From NCBI GenBank assembly GCA_002389265.1, contig DGOD01000241.1, positions 1 to 6,474 on the forward strand: a stretch of 6,474 nucleotides of DNA, read 5' to 3'. Under the pieces are notes generated by a model that worked only from the letters and a program-made list of their open reading frames with translations, did no database searches and was not told the origin of the DNA. Made by a program: the position numbers and the translations under genes. This stretch comes from Gammaproteobacteria bacterium UBA4475. GTDB taxonomy: Bacteria > Pseudomonadota > Gammaproteobacteria > Pseudomonadales > Azotimanducaceae. Shown one piece after another: positions 1 to 6,474 of this stretch (the stretch's first letter is position 1; every line of letters begins with the position of its first letter).

Positions 1-1666
1 TAAACGCTACCAAAATCGGCTGTCGAGAACCCTGCAAACCAACAGCGAAGATGTCTACCAGCTATTTATGAACGCCTTCACTCGCACCTATGATCCGCAT
101 ACGCAATATTTCTCGCCGCGCACTTCGGAAAATTTCAATATTAATATGAGTCTATCTCTAGAGGGCATCGGCGCCGTACTGCAACGTGAAGACGAATACA
201 CCAAGATCGTCAGCCTAGTGCCCGCGGGACCCGCAGAGAAATCTCGACAGATTTACCCCGACGACAAGATCGTCGCCGTCGGTCAGGGAACTGATGGCGA
301 GATGGTCGATGTCATCGGTTGGCGGTTGGATGAAGTGGTCGAATTGATTCGGGGCAAAAAGGCCACGATCGTGCAACTCGAGGTCATACCAGCAAATGCT
401 AAGGACAGTACTACTAAGCTCGTACAGATTGTTCGAAACACGGTCAAACTCGAAGAGCAAGAAGCTAAGTCGGAGATTATTGAAATAGAGCAGTTTGGTC
501 ACACACATAAAATCGGCGTGATCGATATTCCCACATTCTATATCGACTTTCAGGCGTTACAGGAAGGTAACAGAGACTATAAAAGCACCACGCGCGACGT
601 GCATGACCTGTTGGTCAAATTGATCGCAGACGGTGTTGAGGGGGTCATTATCGACCTGCGCGACAATGGTGGCGGATCACTGCAGGAAGCACGCACCCTG
701 ACAGGCTTGTTTATCGACCGAGGCCCGACCGTGCTGGTCAGAAACAACAATGGCCGGGTCGATATACTCAACGATCGAGACATAGGAACCGTCTATGACG
801 GCCCCCTCGCCGTCGTTGTTAATCGGTTGAGCGCATCAGCATCTGAAATATTTGCTGGCGCGATCCAGGATTATGATCGCGGCTTGATCATCGGCAATCA
901 GACCTTCGGCAAAGGCACAGTGCAAACGCTGCTGCCCTTAAACCAAGGCCAGCTGAAACTGACCGCTGCTAAATTCTATCGAATCACCGGTGCAAGCACA
1001 CAACACAAGGGCGTTCTGCCAGACATTGACTTCCCCCTCGACTATGACCCAGAGTCCATCGGCGAGAGCACTCTGGAGAGTCCTCTTCCCTGGGACCAGA
1101 TCCAGCCAACCAGCTACCGAATCAATAACCATGTCTCACAGCTGAAGAAGGAATTGACTGGTCTGCATGATACCCGCTCAGCAACTGATCCCGAATTTAT
1201 CTATATGCGCGACGCCGCCGCGTATCGCCAAGTGAGAAGCAAGCAGGAAGTGATCTCACTTAACCTGGCCACACGTCAACAGGATAAAACCGATAGCGAC
1301 GATTTTTGGCTGAACCTGGAAAACACCAAACGCAAGCGCCAAGACCTTGAACCCATCGCATCCCTCGACGAGTTAAACCCGAAGCGACATGAACCAGAGC
1401 TGGCCTTAGGACCCGCTACTGACGTGATCACGACCGGCGTTGACGATGGCACAAGCCTCGCCACGCCGGGTCCGAAAGAGCCTACTGCCACTCCCCCAGC
1501 ACTGATTGACATCAATGGCGAAGCGGCGAGTGATGATTCTTTGCCACCCTTGAAAGCGGACGCGACACCCGACCCCCATCTGATCGAGAGCGGCAATATC
1601 CTGCTGGACTTAATCTCGCTGGAGAAACGCATGGCCGCGGAGAACCGCAGGCAACAGCCCATCTGA
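1..1666 (+). CDS. prc: Prc/Tsp tail-specific (C-terminal processing) periplasmic protease, 5' partial
   Basis: This is a peptidase family S41 serine protease. In E. coli the family member is periplasmic, removes C-terminal tails from proteins such as penicillin-binding protein 3, and degrades ssrA-tagged proteins in the periplasm. The reading frame is open to the left edge; position 2 starts the first complete codon, so the ATG at 68 is internal and about 170 N-terminal residues with the signal peptide are missing. In the 554 visible residues, the PDZ domain begins after SLSLEGIGAVLQ (about 55-150) and the protease core spans about 165-345. The catalytic set lies at E. coli spacing: Ser279 in SASASEIF, Asp290 in IQDYD, and Lys304 and Gln308 in FGKGTVQ. 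A C-terminal helical domain follows. Residues about 455-523 form a long linker rich in Pro, Ala, Thr and Asp before the conserved end (PHLIESGNILLDLI). The gene converges on the deiodinase-like gene. The family assignment is very secure. Confidence 0.96.
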   Translation, partial: KRYQNRLSRTLQTNSEDVYQLFMNAFTRTYDPHTQYFSPRTSENFNINMSLSLEGIGAVLQREDEYTKIVSLVPAGPAEKSRQIYPDDKIVAVGQGTDGEMVDVIGWRLDEVVELIRGKKATIVQLEVIPANAKDSTTKLVQIVRNTVKLEEQEAKSEIIEIEQFGHTHKIGVIDIPTFYIDFQALQEGNRDYKSTTRDVHDLLVKLIADGVEGVIIDLRDNGGGSLQEARTLTGLFIDRGPTVLVRNNNGRVDILNDRDIGTVYDGPLAVVVNRLSASASEIFAGAIQDYDRGLIIGNQTFGKGTVQTLLPLNQGQLKLTAAKFYRITGASTQHKGVLPDIDFPLDYDPESIGESTLESPLPWDQIQPTSYRINNHVSQLKKELTGLHDTRSATDPEFIYMRDAAAYRQVRSKQEVISLNLATRQQDKTDSDDFWLNLENTKRKRQDLEPIASLDELNPKRHEPELALGPATDVITTGVDDGTSLATPGPKEPTATPPALIDINGEAASDDSLPPLKADATPDPHLIESGNILLDLISLEKRMAAENRRQQPI

Positions 1667-1710
1667 CCAACTGGGCCTGATCAACTTGCGTCTAAGGCTA
1701 GTGCTGAAAC

Positions 1711-1734
1711 GGTGCCTGAGGCTTGCCAGGCGCC
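1711..1734. terminator. Weak hairpin between convergent genes, possible terminator
   Basis: GGTGCCTG and CAGGCGCC pair as an 8-bp stem with one G-T wobble around an 8-base loop, in the 91-base gap between two genes that point at each other. Neither strand has a T-run after the stem, so it does not meet the usual form of an intrinsic terminator. It may slow polymerase or mark a Rho-dependent end. The rest of the gap holds only a 10-base palindrome (TAGCCGGCTA, 1751-1760) that overlaps the stop codon of the minus-strand gene. Confidence 0.25.
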
Positions 1735-1757
1735 AATGACCAGAAGCTGATAGCCGG

Positions 1758-2426
1758 CTATAAGAAGCTGGCGATCTCTGCCAAGGTTTTCTTTTGAATA
1801 TCCGGCACCTTCGCATCGATCGCCGGAAACCCCACCACTAACAGGACAAACGGACGTTCGGCTTTCGGCCGACCCAGTATCTGATTTAAGAAACCCATCG
1901 GACTCGGTGTGTGTGTCAGGCATGCCAGGCCCGCGTGGTGTAATGCCGTCACCAGAATACCCGTGGCGATACCCACTGACTCAGGGGCGTAATAGTGTTT
2001 GACGCGACTACCGTCGACGGCCTCGCCATAACGTTGTTGAAACACCGCGATCAGGTATGGCGCCGTCTCCAGAAACGGCTTGTCCGCATCCGTACCCAAG
2101 GGCGCGAGCGCATCAAGCCAGTCTTGAGGTGCTTTGTGCGCATAAAACGCCTGTTCTTCCTTTTCAGCAGCCGCTCGAATCTGACGTTTAATATCCGGAC
2201 TCTCGACCACAGCAAAATACCAGGGTTGCGTATTAGCACCGCTCGGCGCGGTGCCGGCTGCCAGCAAACACTGTTCAATGATTTCACGAGGCACCGGCCG
2301 ATCAGAAAATTCTCGAAGACTCCTGCGTCGCTGTGCGACCTCAAGAAAATCTCGGGACCGCTGTCGCATTTGATCCTCGTCCAGGATCGGAAAGTGAAGT
2401 TTAAGCATGGGAGGCGTTGGTTTCAT
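1758..2426 (-). CDS. Iodotyrosine deiodinase-like FMN flavoprotein (nitroreductase superfamily)
   Basis: This 222-residue protein belongs to the FMN-binding nitroreductase fold and resembles the iodotyrosine deiodinase (IYD) branch, which reductively removes halogen from 3-halotyrosines. Seen in the sequence: the FMN-phosphate motif RRRSLREF near residue 33, [13 protein letters not shown] (57-69) by the flavin, HYY (144-146), a THTP segment (171-174) where animal IYD has TTTP, and a closing VGFPA..VPD..KK block. Glu91, Tyr95 and Lys116 stand at the same mutual spacing (4 and 21 residues) as Glu157, Tyr161 and Lys182 of human IYD, which hold the amino-acid part of the substrate and close the active-site lid. 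There is no membrane anchor, so it should be a cytoplasmic dimer. I chose the ATG at 2426; a TTG one codon upstream (2429) is also open, and neither has a clear ribosome binding site. It follows the Lon gene by 46 bases on the same strand. Fold very likely, deiodinase-type substrate range probable, physiological role unknown. Confidence 0.88.
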   Translation of the reverse strand: MKPTPPMLKLHFPILDEDQMRQRSRDFLEVAQRRRSLREFSDRPVPREIIEQCLLAAGTAPSGANTQPWYFAVVESPDIKRQIRAAAEKEEQAFYAHKAPQDWLDALAPLGTDADKPFLETAPYLIAVFQQRYGEAVDGSRVKHYYAPESVGIATGILVTALHHAGLACLTHTPSPMGFLNQILGRPKAERPFVLLVVGFPAIDAKVPDIQKKTLAEIASFL

Positions 2427-2429
2427 CAA

Positions 2430-2445
2430 GCTAGTCTAGCAGACT
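2430..2445. repeat. Overlapping small inverted repeats before the deiodinase-like gene
   Basis: GCTAG-T-CTAGC (2430-2440) and AGTCT-AGC-AGACT (2433-2445) are two overlapping perfect inverted repeats that end three bases before the ATG at 2426 on the minus strand. They occupy the place where a Shine-Dalgarno sequence would be expected. They could be alternative RNA hairpins that affect translation initiation or a small operator, or chance. Confidence 0.3.
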
Positions 2446-2472
2446 GGCCGCACGCTAAAAGCCCCAGCCAAA

Positions 2473-4884
2473 CTAAAAGCAGATCTCGGCGACTTCCTCA
2501 TAGGTCTCAACAAAGTGTACTGTCAGCCCCTTCGTCAGATAGTCTGGAATCTCATGGTAATCTCGCGCGTTGGCCGCAGGTAAAATCAATTCTTTGAGGC
2601 TCGCGCGCCTGGCAGCAATCACCTTCTCTCGAATTCCACCGACCGGCAGAACCCTACCCGTCAGGGTTAATTCGCCAGTCATCGCCAGGTCACGATTGAT
2701 CTTTCTGTTAGTCGCCAGCGATAGCAGCGCAGTGGCCATGGTCACCCCGGCACTGGGTCCATCTTTGGGAGTCGCGCCCTCAGGTACATGCAGATGAACA
2801 AAGGCCTCATCAAAAAAATCCGGATTCGAGCCCAGCTTTTCTAACCGACTCACCACAAAACTGTAGGCGATCTGGGCCGATTCCTGCATAACCTCACCCA
2901 ATTGTCCCGTCAGTTTGAAGCCTCTGTTTTTGGTGTGGATAAGAGAGGCTTCAATCGCCAGCGTCGTTCCACCCATGGCCGTCCAAGCCAAGCCGTTAAT
3001 CACCCCCAAACCACGCTGCGGGCGTTGCCGGTGAAAATACGGAGCCCCGAGATAACGCTCCACATCCTTGACCCCAATACGAATGACTGACTTGGCGTCG
3101 TCTAGCAGCTCGACGATGGATTTGCGCACGATACGGCCCAACTGTTTATCCAACCCTCTAACGCCCGCCTCGCGGGCATAGCCATCCGCTACAGCTCTAA
3201 TGGCGGCATCAGAGATCTTCAGCTTAGCCGCCGGTACACCCGCCTTCTGCAATAGGCGTTTCCACAAATGGTGCTTAGCAATCACAACTTTTTCTGCTGT
3301 GAGATAGCCGGCGAGCCGAATAATTTCCATGCGATCTAACAACGGCCCAGGGATCGTGTCGAGCTGGTTGGCCGTGCAGATAAACAGGACTTTTGACAGG
3401 TCAACTCGCAGATCAAGATAGTGATCAAGAAACTCGGCGTTCTGCTCTGGATCAAGCACTTCCAACAGCGCCGATGCTGGATCACCCTGGAATGAAGCGC
3501 CGATCTTGTCGATTTCATCCAGCATGATCACCGGATTTGAAACGGCCACTTCCTTTAGCGACTGGATCAACTTGCCAGGCATCGCCCCAATATAGGTTCG
3601 GCGGTGGCCTTTGATTTCCGCTTCGTCGCGCATGCCACCCAGACTGAATCGATAGAACTTACGACCCAATGCATTGGCGATGGATTTACCGATTGACGTT
3701 TTACCCACGCCTGGCGGGCCAACCAACAATAGAATAGAACCTGCCATTTCACCGCGATAGGCGCCGACCGCAAGGAATTCGATAATGCGCTGTTTAATAT
3801 CCTCCAGGCCGTCATGATCCTGATCCAGGATCCGCCTCGCCTGTTTTAAATCCAGTTGGTCATGACTCGTCACGCCCCAGGGTACTGAAGTTAGCCAATC
3901 CAAATAATTACGAGTCACGGCATACTCCGCAGAAGCCGCTTCCAACACTCGAAGCTTTTCGATTTCCTCATCGGCACGAGCCTGAACATGGGCTGGCACC
4001 ACCAGTGCCTGCAACCGCTCAATAAACTTCTCGGCATCGGCTTGCCGGTCATCTTTGGTAATACCCAGTTCCTTCTGAATCACCTTGAGCTGTTGGCGCA
4101 GAAAGAACGTTTTTTGTTGTTCACTAACCTGCTCGTTAACCTGCTTGGTGATCTTCATCTGCAACCGGGCTATCTCAAGTTCCTTGCGCAGTAACAGCAG
4201 CACTTTCTCCATGCGCTCCAGTAACGGCAAGGTCTCCAAAATGTCCTGCATATCTTCCGCGGAGGCCGAGGTAATCGCAGCCGCGAAGTCAGCCAGCGGG
4301 CCTGGCTCATTAGGATTGAAGTAATTCAGGTATTGTTTGAGCTCTTCGTTGTACAGTGGATTCAGGGTCATTAATTCCTTGATGATGTCTATCAGCGCCA
4401 TCGCATAGGCGCGTAATTGACTCTCGTCAGCCACCACTGGCGATTCCAGATATTCGACCCGAACAATGAATGGCGGTATTTTTCGAATCCATTCCTTGAT
4501 CCGAAAACGTCGCACCCCCTGAGCGATAAACTGCAGCTTACCTTTGACCTCCTGCAGTCGATGAATACGCGCCACACAACCAATCTCGCGAACATCTTCG
4601 GGTCTTGGGACACCACTGCCGTCGACAATAGGCGCATAGCTCATGGCAATTAATTTATGTGCGGTTTCTGCCACACGCTTGATGCCATCACCCCAGGGCT
4701 CACCTTCAACCACAATCGGTTGAACCAATACCGGAAAATAAGGTTCCGAGGTCAGCGGGATGAGCTGCAGCGTGTCGGGCAGCACTTCATCGGGGCGCGC
4801 CAGTAAATATTCCGACTTTTTGGTACGGGGAATAAATTCAGCTTGTTCTTTGCTTTCTTTGCTATCTTTGCTTTCTTCGCTCAT
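2473..4884 (-). CDS. ATP-dependent Lon-family serine protease, AsrA-like second Lon
   Basis: This is an 803-residue LonA-type protease, a cytoplasmic hexamer that unfolds and degrades damaged or regulatory proteins using ATP. Order: a charged N-terminal tail (1-25), a Lon N-terminal substrate-binding domain (about 38-240), a coiled-coil linker (about 220-320), the AAA+ module with Walker A GPPGVGKT (389-396), Walker B VIMLDEID (452-459), sensor-1 Asn506, arginine finger Arg518 and sensor-2 Arg576, then the protease domain with Ser711 in PKDGPSAGVT and Lys754 in REKV. Ser and Lys lie 43 residues apart, as in E. coli Lon. The N-domain does not open with the usual LPVLPLRD-type strand. It reads LQLIPLTSEPYFPVLVQP, which resembles the second Lon of Pseudomonas (AsrA, a stress-response protease), so this is probably a paralogue rather than the main Lon. 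The ATG at 4884 is preferred; a TTG at 4899 would add five residues. It is divergent from the hydroxy-acid dehydrogenase and upstream of the deiodinase-like gene. Confidence 0.95.
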   Translation of the reverse strand: MSEESKDSKESKEQAEFIPRTKKSEYLLARPDEVLPDTLQLIPLTSEPYFPVLVQPIVVEGEPWGDGIKRVAETAHKLIAMSYAPIVDGSGVPRPEDVREIGCVARIHRLQEVKGKLQFIAQGVRRFRIKEWIRKIPPFIVRVEYLESPVVADESQLRAYAMALIDIIKELMTLNPLYNEELKQYLNYFNPNEPGPLADFAAAITSASAEDMQDILETLPLLERMEKVLLLLRKELEIARLQMKITKQVNEQVSEQQKTFFLRQQLKVIQKELGITKDDRQADAEKFIERLQALVVPAHVQARADEEIEKLRVLEAASAEYAVTRNYLDWLTSVPWGVTSHDQLDLKQARRILDQDHDGLEDIKQRIIEFLAVGAYRGEMAGSILLLVGPPGVGKTSIGKSIANALGRKFYRFSLGGMRDEAEIKGHRRTYIGAMPGKLIQSLKEVAVSNPVIMLDEIDKIGASFQGDPASALLEVLDPEQNAEFLDHYLDLRVDLSKVLFICTANQLDTIPGPLLDRMEIIRLAGYLTAEKVVIAKHHLWKRLLQKAGVPAAKLKISDAAIRAVADGYAREAGVRGLDKQLGRIVRKSIVELLDDAKSVIRIGVKDVERYLGAPYFHRQRPQRGLGVINGLAWTAMGGTTLAIEASLIHTKNRGFKLTGQLGEVMQESAQIAYSFVVSRLEKLGSNPDFFDEAFVHLHVPEGATPKDGPSAGVTMATALLSLATNRKINRDLAMTGELTLTGRVLPVGGIREKVIAARRASLKELILPAANARDYHEIPDYLTKGLTVHFVETYEEVAEICF
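4849..4875 (-). repeat. Tandem 9-base repeat (three units) in the Lon N-terminal tail
   Basis: Three adjoining 9-base units GAWAGCAAA encode Glu/Asp-Ser-Lys three times, starting at residue 4 of the Lon-like protein. The units differ at a single base (GAA, GAT, GAA). Because each unit is a multiple of three, gain or loss of copies would keep the frame and only change the length of a probably disordered charged tail. Confidence 0.7.
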
Positions 4885-4916
4885 ACAGGGCGCACTCAAT
4901 AGGGGCTAAAACCAAA

Positions 4917-4944
4917 TTGTTGGGCCAGACCGAATGGATTCAAG
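4917..4944 (-). promoter_or_regulatory. Candidate promoter of the Lon-like gene, partly heat-shock-like
   Basis: On the minus strand CTTGAAT (4944-4938) is followed after 13 bases by CCCAACAA (4924-4917). The first box matches the sigma-32 -35 consensus well; the second only partly resembles CCCCATNT. The same TTGAAT with AACAAT 16 bases on could serve sigma-70. Either reading places the transcript start about 20-30 bases before the ATG at 4884. Many lon genes are heat-shock controlled, which fits, but the match is weak. Confidence 0.3.
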
Positions 4945-4959
4945 AGCCTGCGGGTAGCC

Positions 4960-4969
4960 GCCAATTGGC
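4960..4969. promoter_or_regulatory. 10-base palindrome in the divergent intergenic region
   Basis: GCCAATTGGC is a perfect palindrome about 75 bases before the Lon ATG and 130 before the dehydrogenase ATG. It lies upstream of the candidate promoters in both directions, so it could be a small operator, but its length is within what chance gives. Confidence 0.2.
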
Positions 4970-5047
4970 CTGCAAGTCAAACACTCGAACCTTGAATTGA
5001 AACCAATCTGCCTAATCCACAAGTTTTGTCCTGCGTGACCTGCACTA

Positions 5048-5075
5048 TTCACGGCAAATCAGGCTAGAATAAAAT
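5048..5075 (+). promoter_or_regulatory. Candidate sigma-70 promoter of the hydroxy-acid dehydrogenase gene
   Basis: TTCACG (5048-5053, 4 of 6 consensus bases) and TAAAAT (5070-5075, 5 of 6) are separated by 16 bases. An overlapping TAGAAT (5065-5070) is an alternative -10 box without a good -35. Transcription would start near 5082, giving a leader of about 20 bases. Confidence 0.45.
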
Positions 5076-5093
5076 TATCTGCCAAGTCTATTG

Positions 5094-5098
5094 AAGGG
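5094..5098 (+). promoter_or_regulatory. Ribosome binding site supporting the ATG at 5102
   Basis: AAGGG lies 3 bases before the ATG, slightly close but the only purine-rich Shine-Dalgarno-like stretch in the leader, and it supports the chosen start of the dehydrogenase. Confidence 0.5.
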
Positions 5099-5101
5099 CC
5101 C

Positions 5102-6250
5102 ATGACCACAGTCACTTGCATTGAAGATCTTCGGGTTTTATACGAAAAACGCGTTCCCCGAATGTTTTATGACTACGCAGAATCCGGTTCCTGGACCGAG
5201 TCCACGCTTCGCGACAACGTCGACGCTTTCGCCCGCATCAAACTCAGACAAAAAGTGCTGGTTAATATCGCCGACCGCTCTCTTGCCAGCACCATGGTTG
5301 GCCAGGCGGTCACTATGCCAGTGGCACTGGCGCCGACAGGCTTGACCGGGATGCAACACGCCGACGGTGAGATTCTGGCCGCTCGAGCCGCCGAAAAATT
5401 TGGCGTACCCTTTTGCCTGTCGACCATGAGTATCTGCGCCATCGAAGATGTCGCGGACCAAGCCACTCAGCCCTTCTGGTTTCAACTCTATGTGATGCGC
5501 GATCGAGACTATATCGCTCGACTGATCCAGCGGGCGAAAGCAGCCCAGTGTTCCGCCCTGGTACTTACCCTGGATCTGCAAATCATGGGGCAACGCCATA
5601 AAGACATTAAAAATGGTCTGTCCGCGCCGCCCAAAATGACCTTAAAAAATATCGCGAATATAGCGACCAAACCACGCTGGGCCATGGGGATGCTTCGGAC
5701 TCGCCGGCACAATTTCGGCAATATCGTTGGCCATGTATCCGGTGTCGATAACATGGGCAGCCTGAGTCAATGGACTACCAGCCAATTCGATCCGAGCTTG
5801 AGTTGGGAAGACGTGGCATGGGTCAAAGAGCAATGGGGCGGCAAGCTGATTCTGAAGGGCGTCATGGACCCCGAAGATGCCTATATGGCGGTTAAAAGTG
5901 GCGCAGATGCGTTGATTGTCTCCAACCACGGTGGTCGCCAACTCGATGGCGCACCCGCAGCGCTCGATGCCCTGCCAGGCATCGTTGCTGCGGTCGGTGA
6001 CGATATTGAGATATGGATGGATGGTGGCATTCGTAGTGGCCAGGATGTCTTCAAAGCCATCGCCCTCGGCGCTAAAGGTACCCTCATCGGTCGAGCATTC
6101 CTTTATGGATTGGGTGCCATGGGTGAAGCCGGAGTCACTCACTGCTTGCAAATCATTGAGAAAGAACTGGATTTGACGATGGCGTTCAGTGGCTTGAGCG
6201 ACATCAATGACGTTGACGAGAAGGTCATTTGGGCACCCGGTTCCCGCTGA
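5102..6250 (+). CDS. FMN-dependent alpha-hydroxy-acid (L-lactate-type) dehydrogenase
   Basis: This 382-residue, apparently full-length TIM-barrel flavoenzyme belongs to the family of LldD, glycolate oxidase and flavocytochrome b2. It oxidises a 2-hydroxy acid to a 2-keto acid, in LldD passing electrons from L-lactate to the quinone pool at the inner face of the membrane. All catalytic positions of spinach glycolate oxidase can be placed: Tyr25 (YDY), Tyr130 (FQLY), Asp158 (TLD), Lys252 (LILKG), and His276 and Arg279 in SNHGGRQLDG. FMN-phosphate contacts are DGGIRSG (307-313) and GR (330-331). The stretch 165-225 is the variable loop that in relatives is flexible or membrane-associated. It resembles a proteobacterial subgroup often named LldD or alpha-hydroxy-acid oxidase, so L-lactate is likely but glycolate or other hydroxy acids are possible. 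No lactate permease or LldR regulator is visible alongside. A membrane protein gene starts 3 bases downstream, indicating co-transcription. Confidence 0.93.
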   Translation: MTTVTCIEDLRVLYEKRVPRMFYDYAESGSWTESTLRDNVDAFARIKLRQKVLVNIADRSLASTMVGQAVTMPVALAPTGLTGMQHADGEILAARAAEKFGVPFCLSTMSICAIEDVADQATQPFWFQLYVMRDRDYIARLIQRAKAAQCSALVLTLDLQIMGQRHKDIKNGLSAPPKMTLKNIANIATKPRWAMGMLRTRRHNFGNIVGHVSGVDNMGSLSQWTTSQFDPSLSWEDVAWVKEQWGGKLILKGVMDPEDAYMAVKSGADALIVSNHGGRQLDGAPAALDALPGIVAAVGDDIEIWMDGGIRSGQDVFKAIALGAKGTLIGRAFLYGLGAMGEAGVTHCLQIIEKELDLTMAFSGLSDINDVDEKVIWAPGSR

Positions 6251-6253
6251 ACC

Positions 6254-6474
6254 ATGCCATCCATGACTCACCAACGCAGTCAAAAACTCCGCCGAGTCAC
6301 GGCTCTCTTCGCCCTCACTGGCGCACTGCTACTGCTGATCTTGACGTGGATACCTAATATTGACGACGCGGCAACCCAATATCTGAATGCCGCGCTGAAC
6401 AGTCATTTACTGGTCTACGCCAGCGCCAGAACGATTAACGCGATCATTTCAGTGATTGCATCCATAGAAGTCAG
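6254..6474 (+). CDS. Small membrane-anchored protein of unknown function, 3' partial
   Basis: An open frame starts at ATG 6254, 3 bases after the dehydrogenase stop, and runs to the right edge without a stop (73 complete codons). A short basic N-terminus (HQRSQKLRRV) is followed by a hydrophobic segment at about residues 15-34 (ALFALTGALLLLILTWI), which looks like an uncleaved signal anchor with the rest in the periplasm. The following part has the helical stretch YASARTINAIISVIASIEV, a pattern I associate with uncharacterised proteobacterial membrane proteins, though I cannot name a family. A second ATG at 6263 is an alternative start. No clear ribosome binding site is seen, so translational coupling with the upstream gene is plausible. 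That the frame is a gene is supported by its position, TM segment and codon use; its function is unknown. Confidence 0.65.
   Translation, partial: MPSMTHQRSQKLRRVTALFALTGALLLLILTWIPNIDDAATQYLNAALNSHLLVYASARTINAIISVIASIEV

Noticed and set aside
68..70. ATG at 68 as the true start of the protease
   Set aside because: The same frame is open to the left edge and the 22 residues before it (including TNSEDVYQLF) match the conserved Prc sequence, so the gene begins outside the window.
1276..1662. 128-codon open frame on the - strand
   Set aside because: It is a shadow of the low-complexity linker of Prc; its Ser/Gly-rich composition follows from the complementary codons.
2455..2480. Direct repeat CTAAAAGC at 2455 and 2473 around the Lon stop codon
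   Set aside because: Eight bases, AT-rich in the middle and with no inverted arms or T-run; it is best explained by chance and does not form a terminator.
1995..2597. 200-codon open frame on the + strand
   Set aside because: It lies antisense to the deiodinase-like gene and the end of the Lon-like gene, both strongly conserved, and its product has no recognisable domain.
4900..5101. Possible small RNA, tRNA or riboswitch in the divergent intergenic region
   Set aside because: No cloverleaf, no long stable stem and no known riboswitch core could be recognised by eye.
5642..6283. 213-codon open frame on the - strand
   Set aside because: It is antisense to the conserved C-terminal half of the hydroxy-acid dehydrogenase and shows no protein-family features.

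Overview
The window looks like chromosomal housekeeping and accessory DNA from a gammaproteobacterium of moderate GC content, probably free-living or marine. The evidence is a Prc/Tsp periplasmic protease of the E. coli type, a Lon paralogue resembling the second Lon (AsrA-like) of pseudomonads, and an LldD-type flavoenzyme. The exact genus cannot be read from the sequence. There is no mobile element, CRISPR array, tRNA or rRNA, and no sign of recent transfer.

Layout from left to right: (1) the C-terminal three quarters of a Prc/Tsp tail-specific protease on the + strand, cut by the window edge. (2) A 91-base convergent gap with a weak hairpin. (3) A small flavoprotein on the - strand that matches the iodotyrosine deiodinase branch of the nitroreductase superfamily, including the Glu/Tyr/Lys substrate-binding triad. 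(4) Immediately upstream of it on the same strand, 46 bases away, a full-length ATP-dependent Lon protease with an atypical N-terminal domain. (5) A divergent intergenic region of about 217 bases with candidate promoters in both directions. (6) An FMN-dependent L-lactate/alpha-hydroxy-acid dehydrogenase on the + strand, followed after 3 bases by (7) the start of a small single-pass membrane protein that runs off the right edge.

The lon-like gene and the deiodinase-like gene probably form a two-gene transcription unit, and the alpha-hydroxy-acid dehydrogenase and the membrane protein form another, fired in the opposite direction. The most interesting item is the dehalogenase-like flavoprotein paired with a stress-type Lon. 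A link between turnover of damaged proteins and clearance of halogenated tyrosine is an attractive but purely inferred idea. The rest of the window is ordinary.
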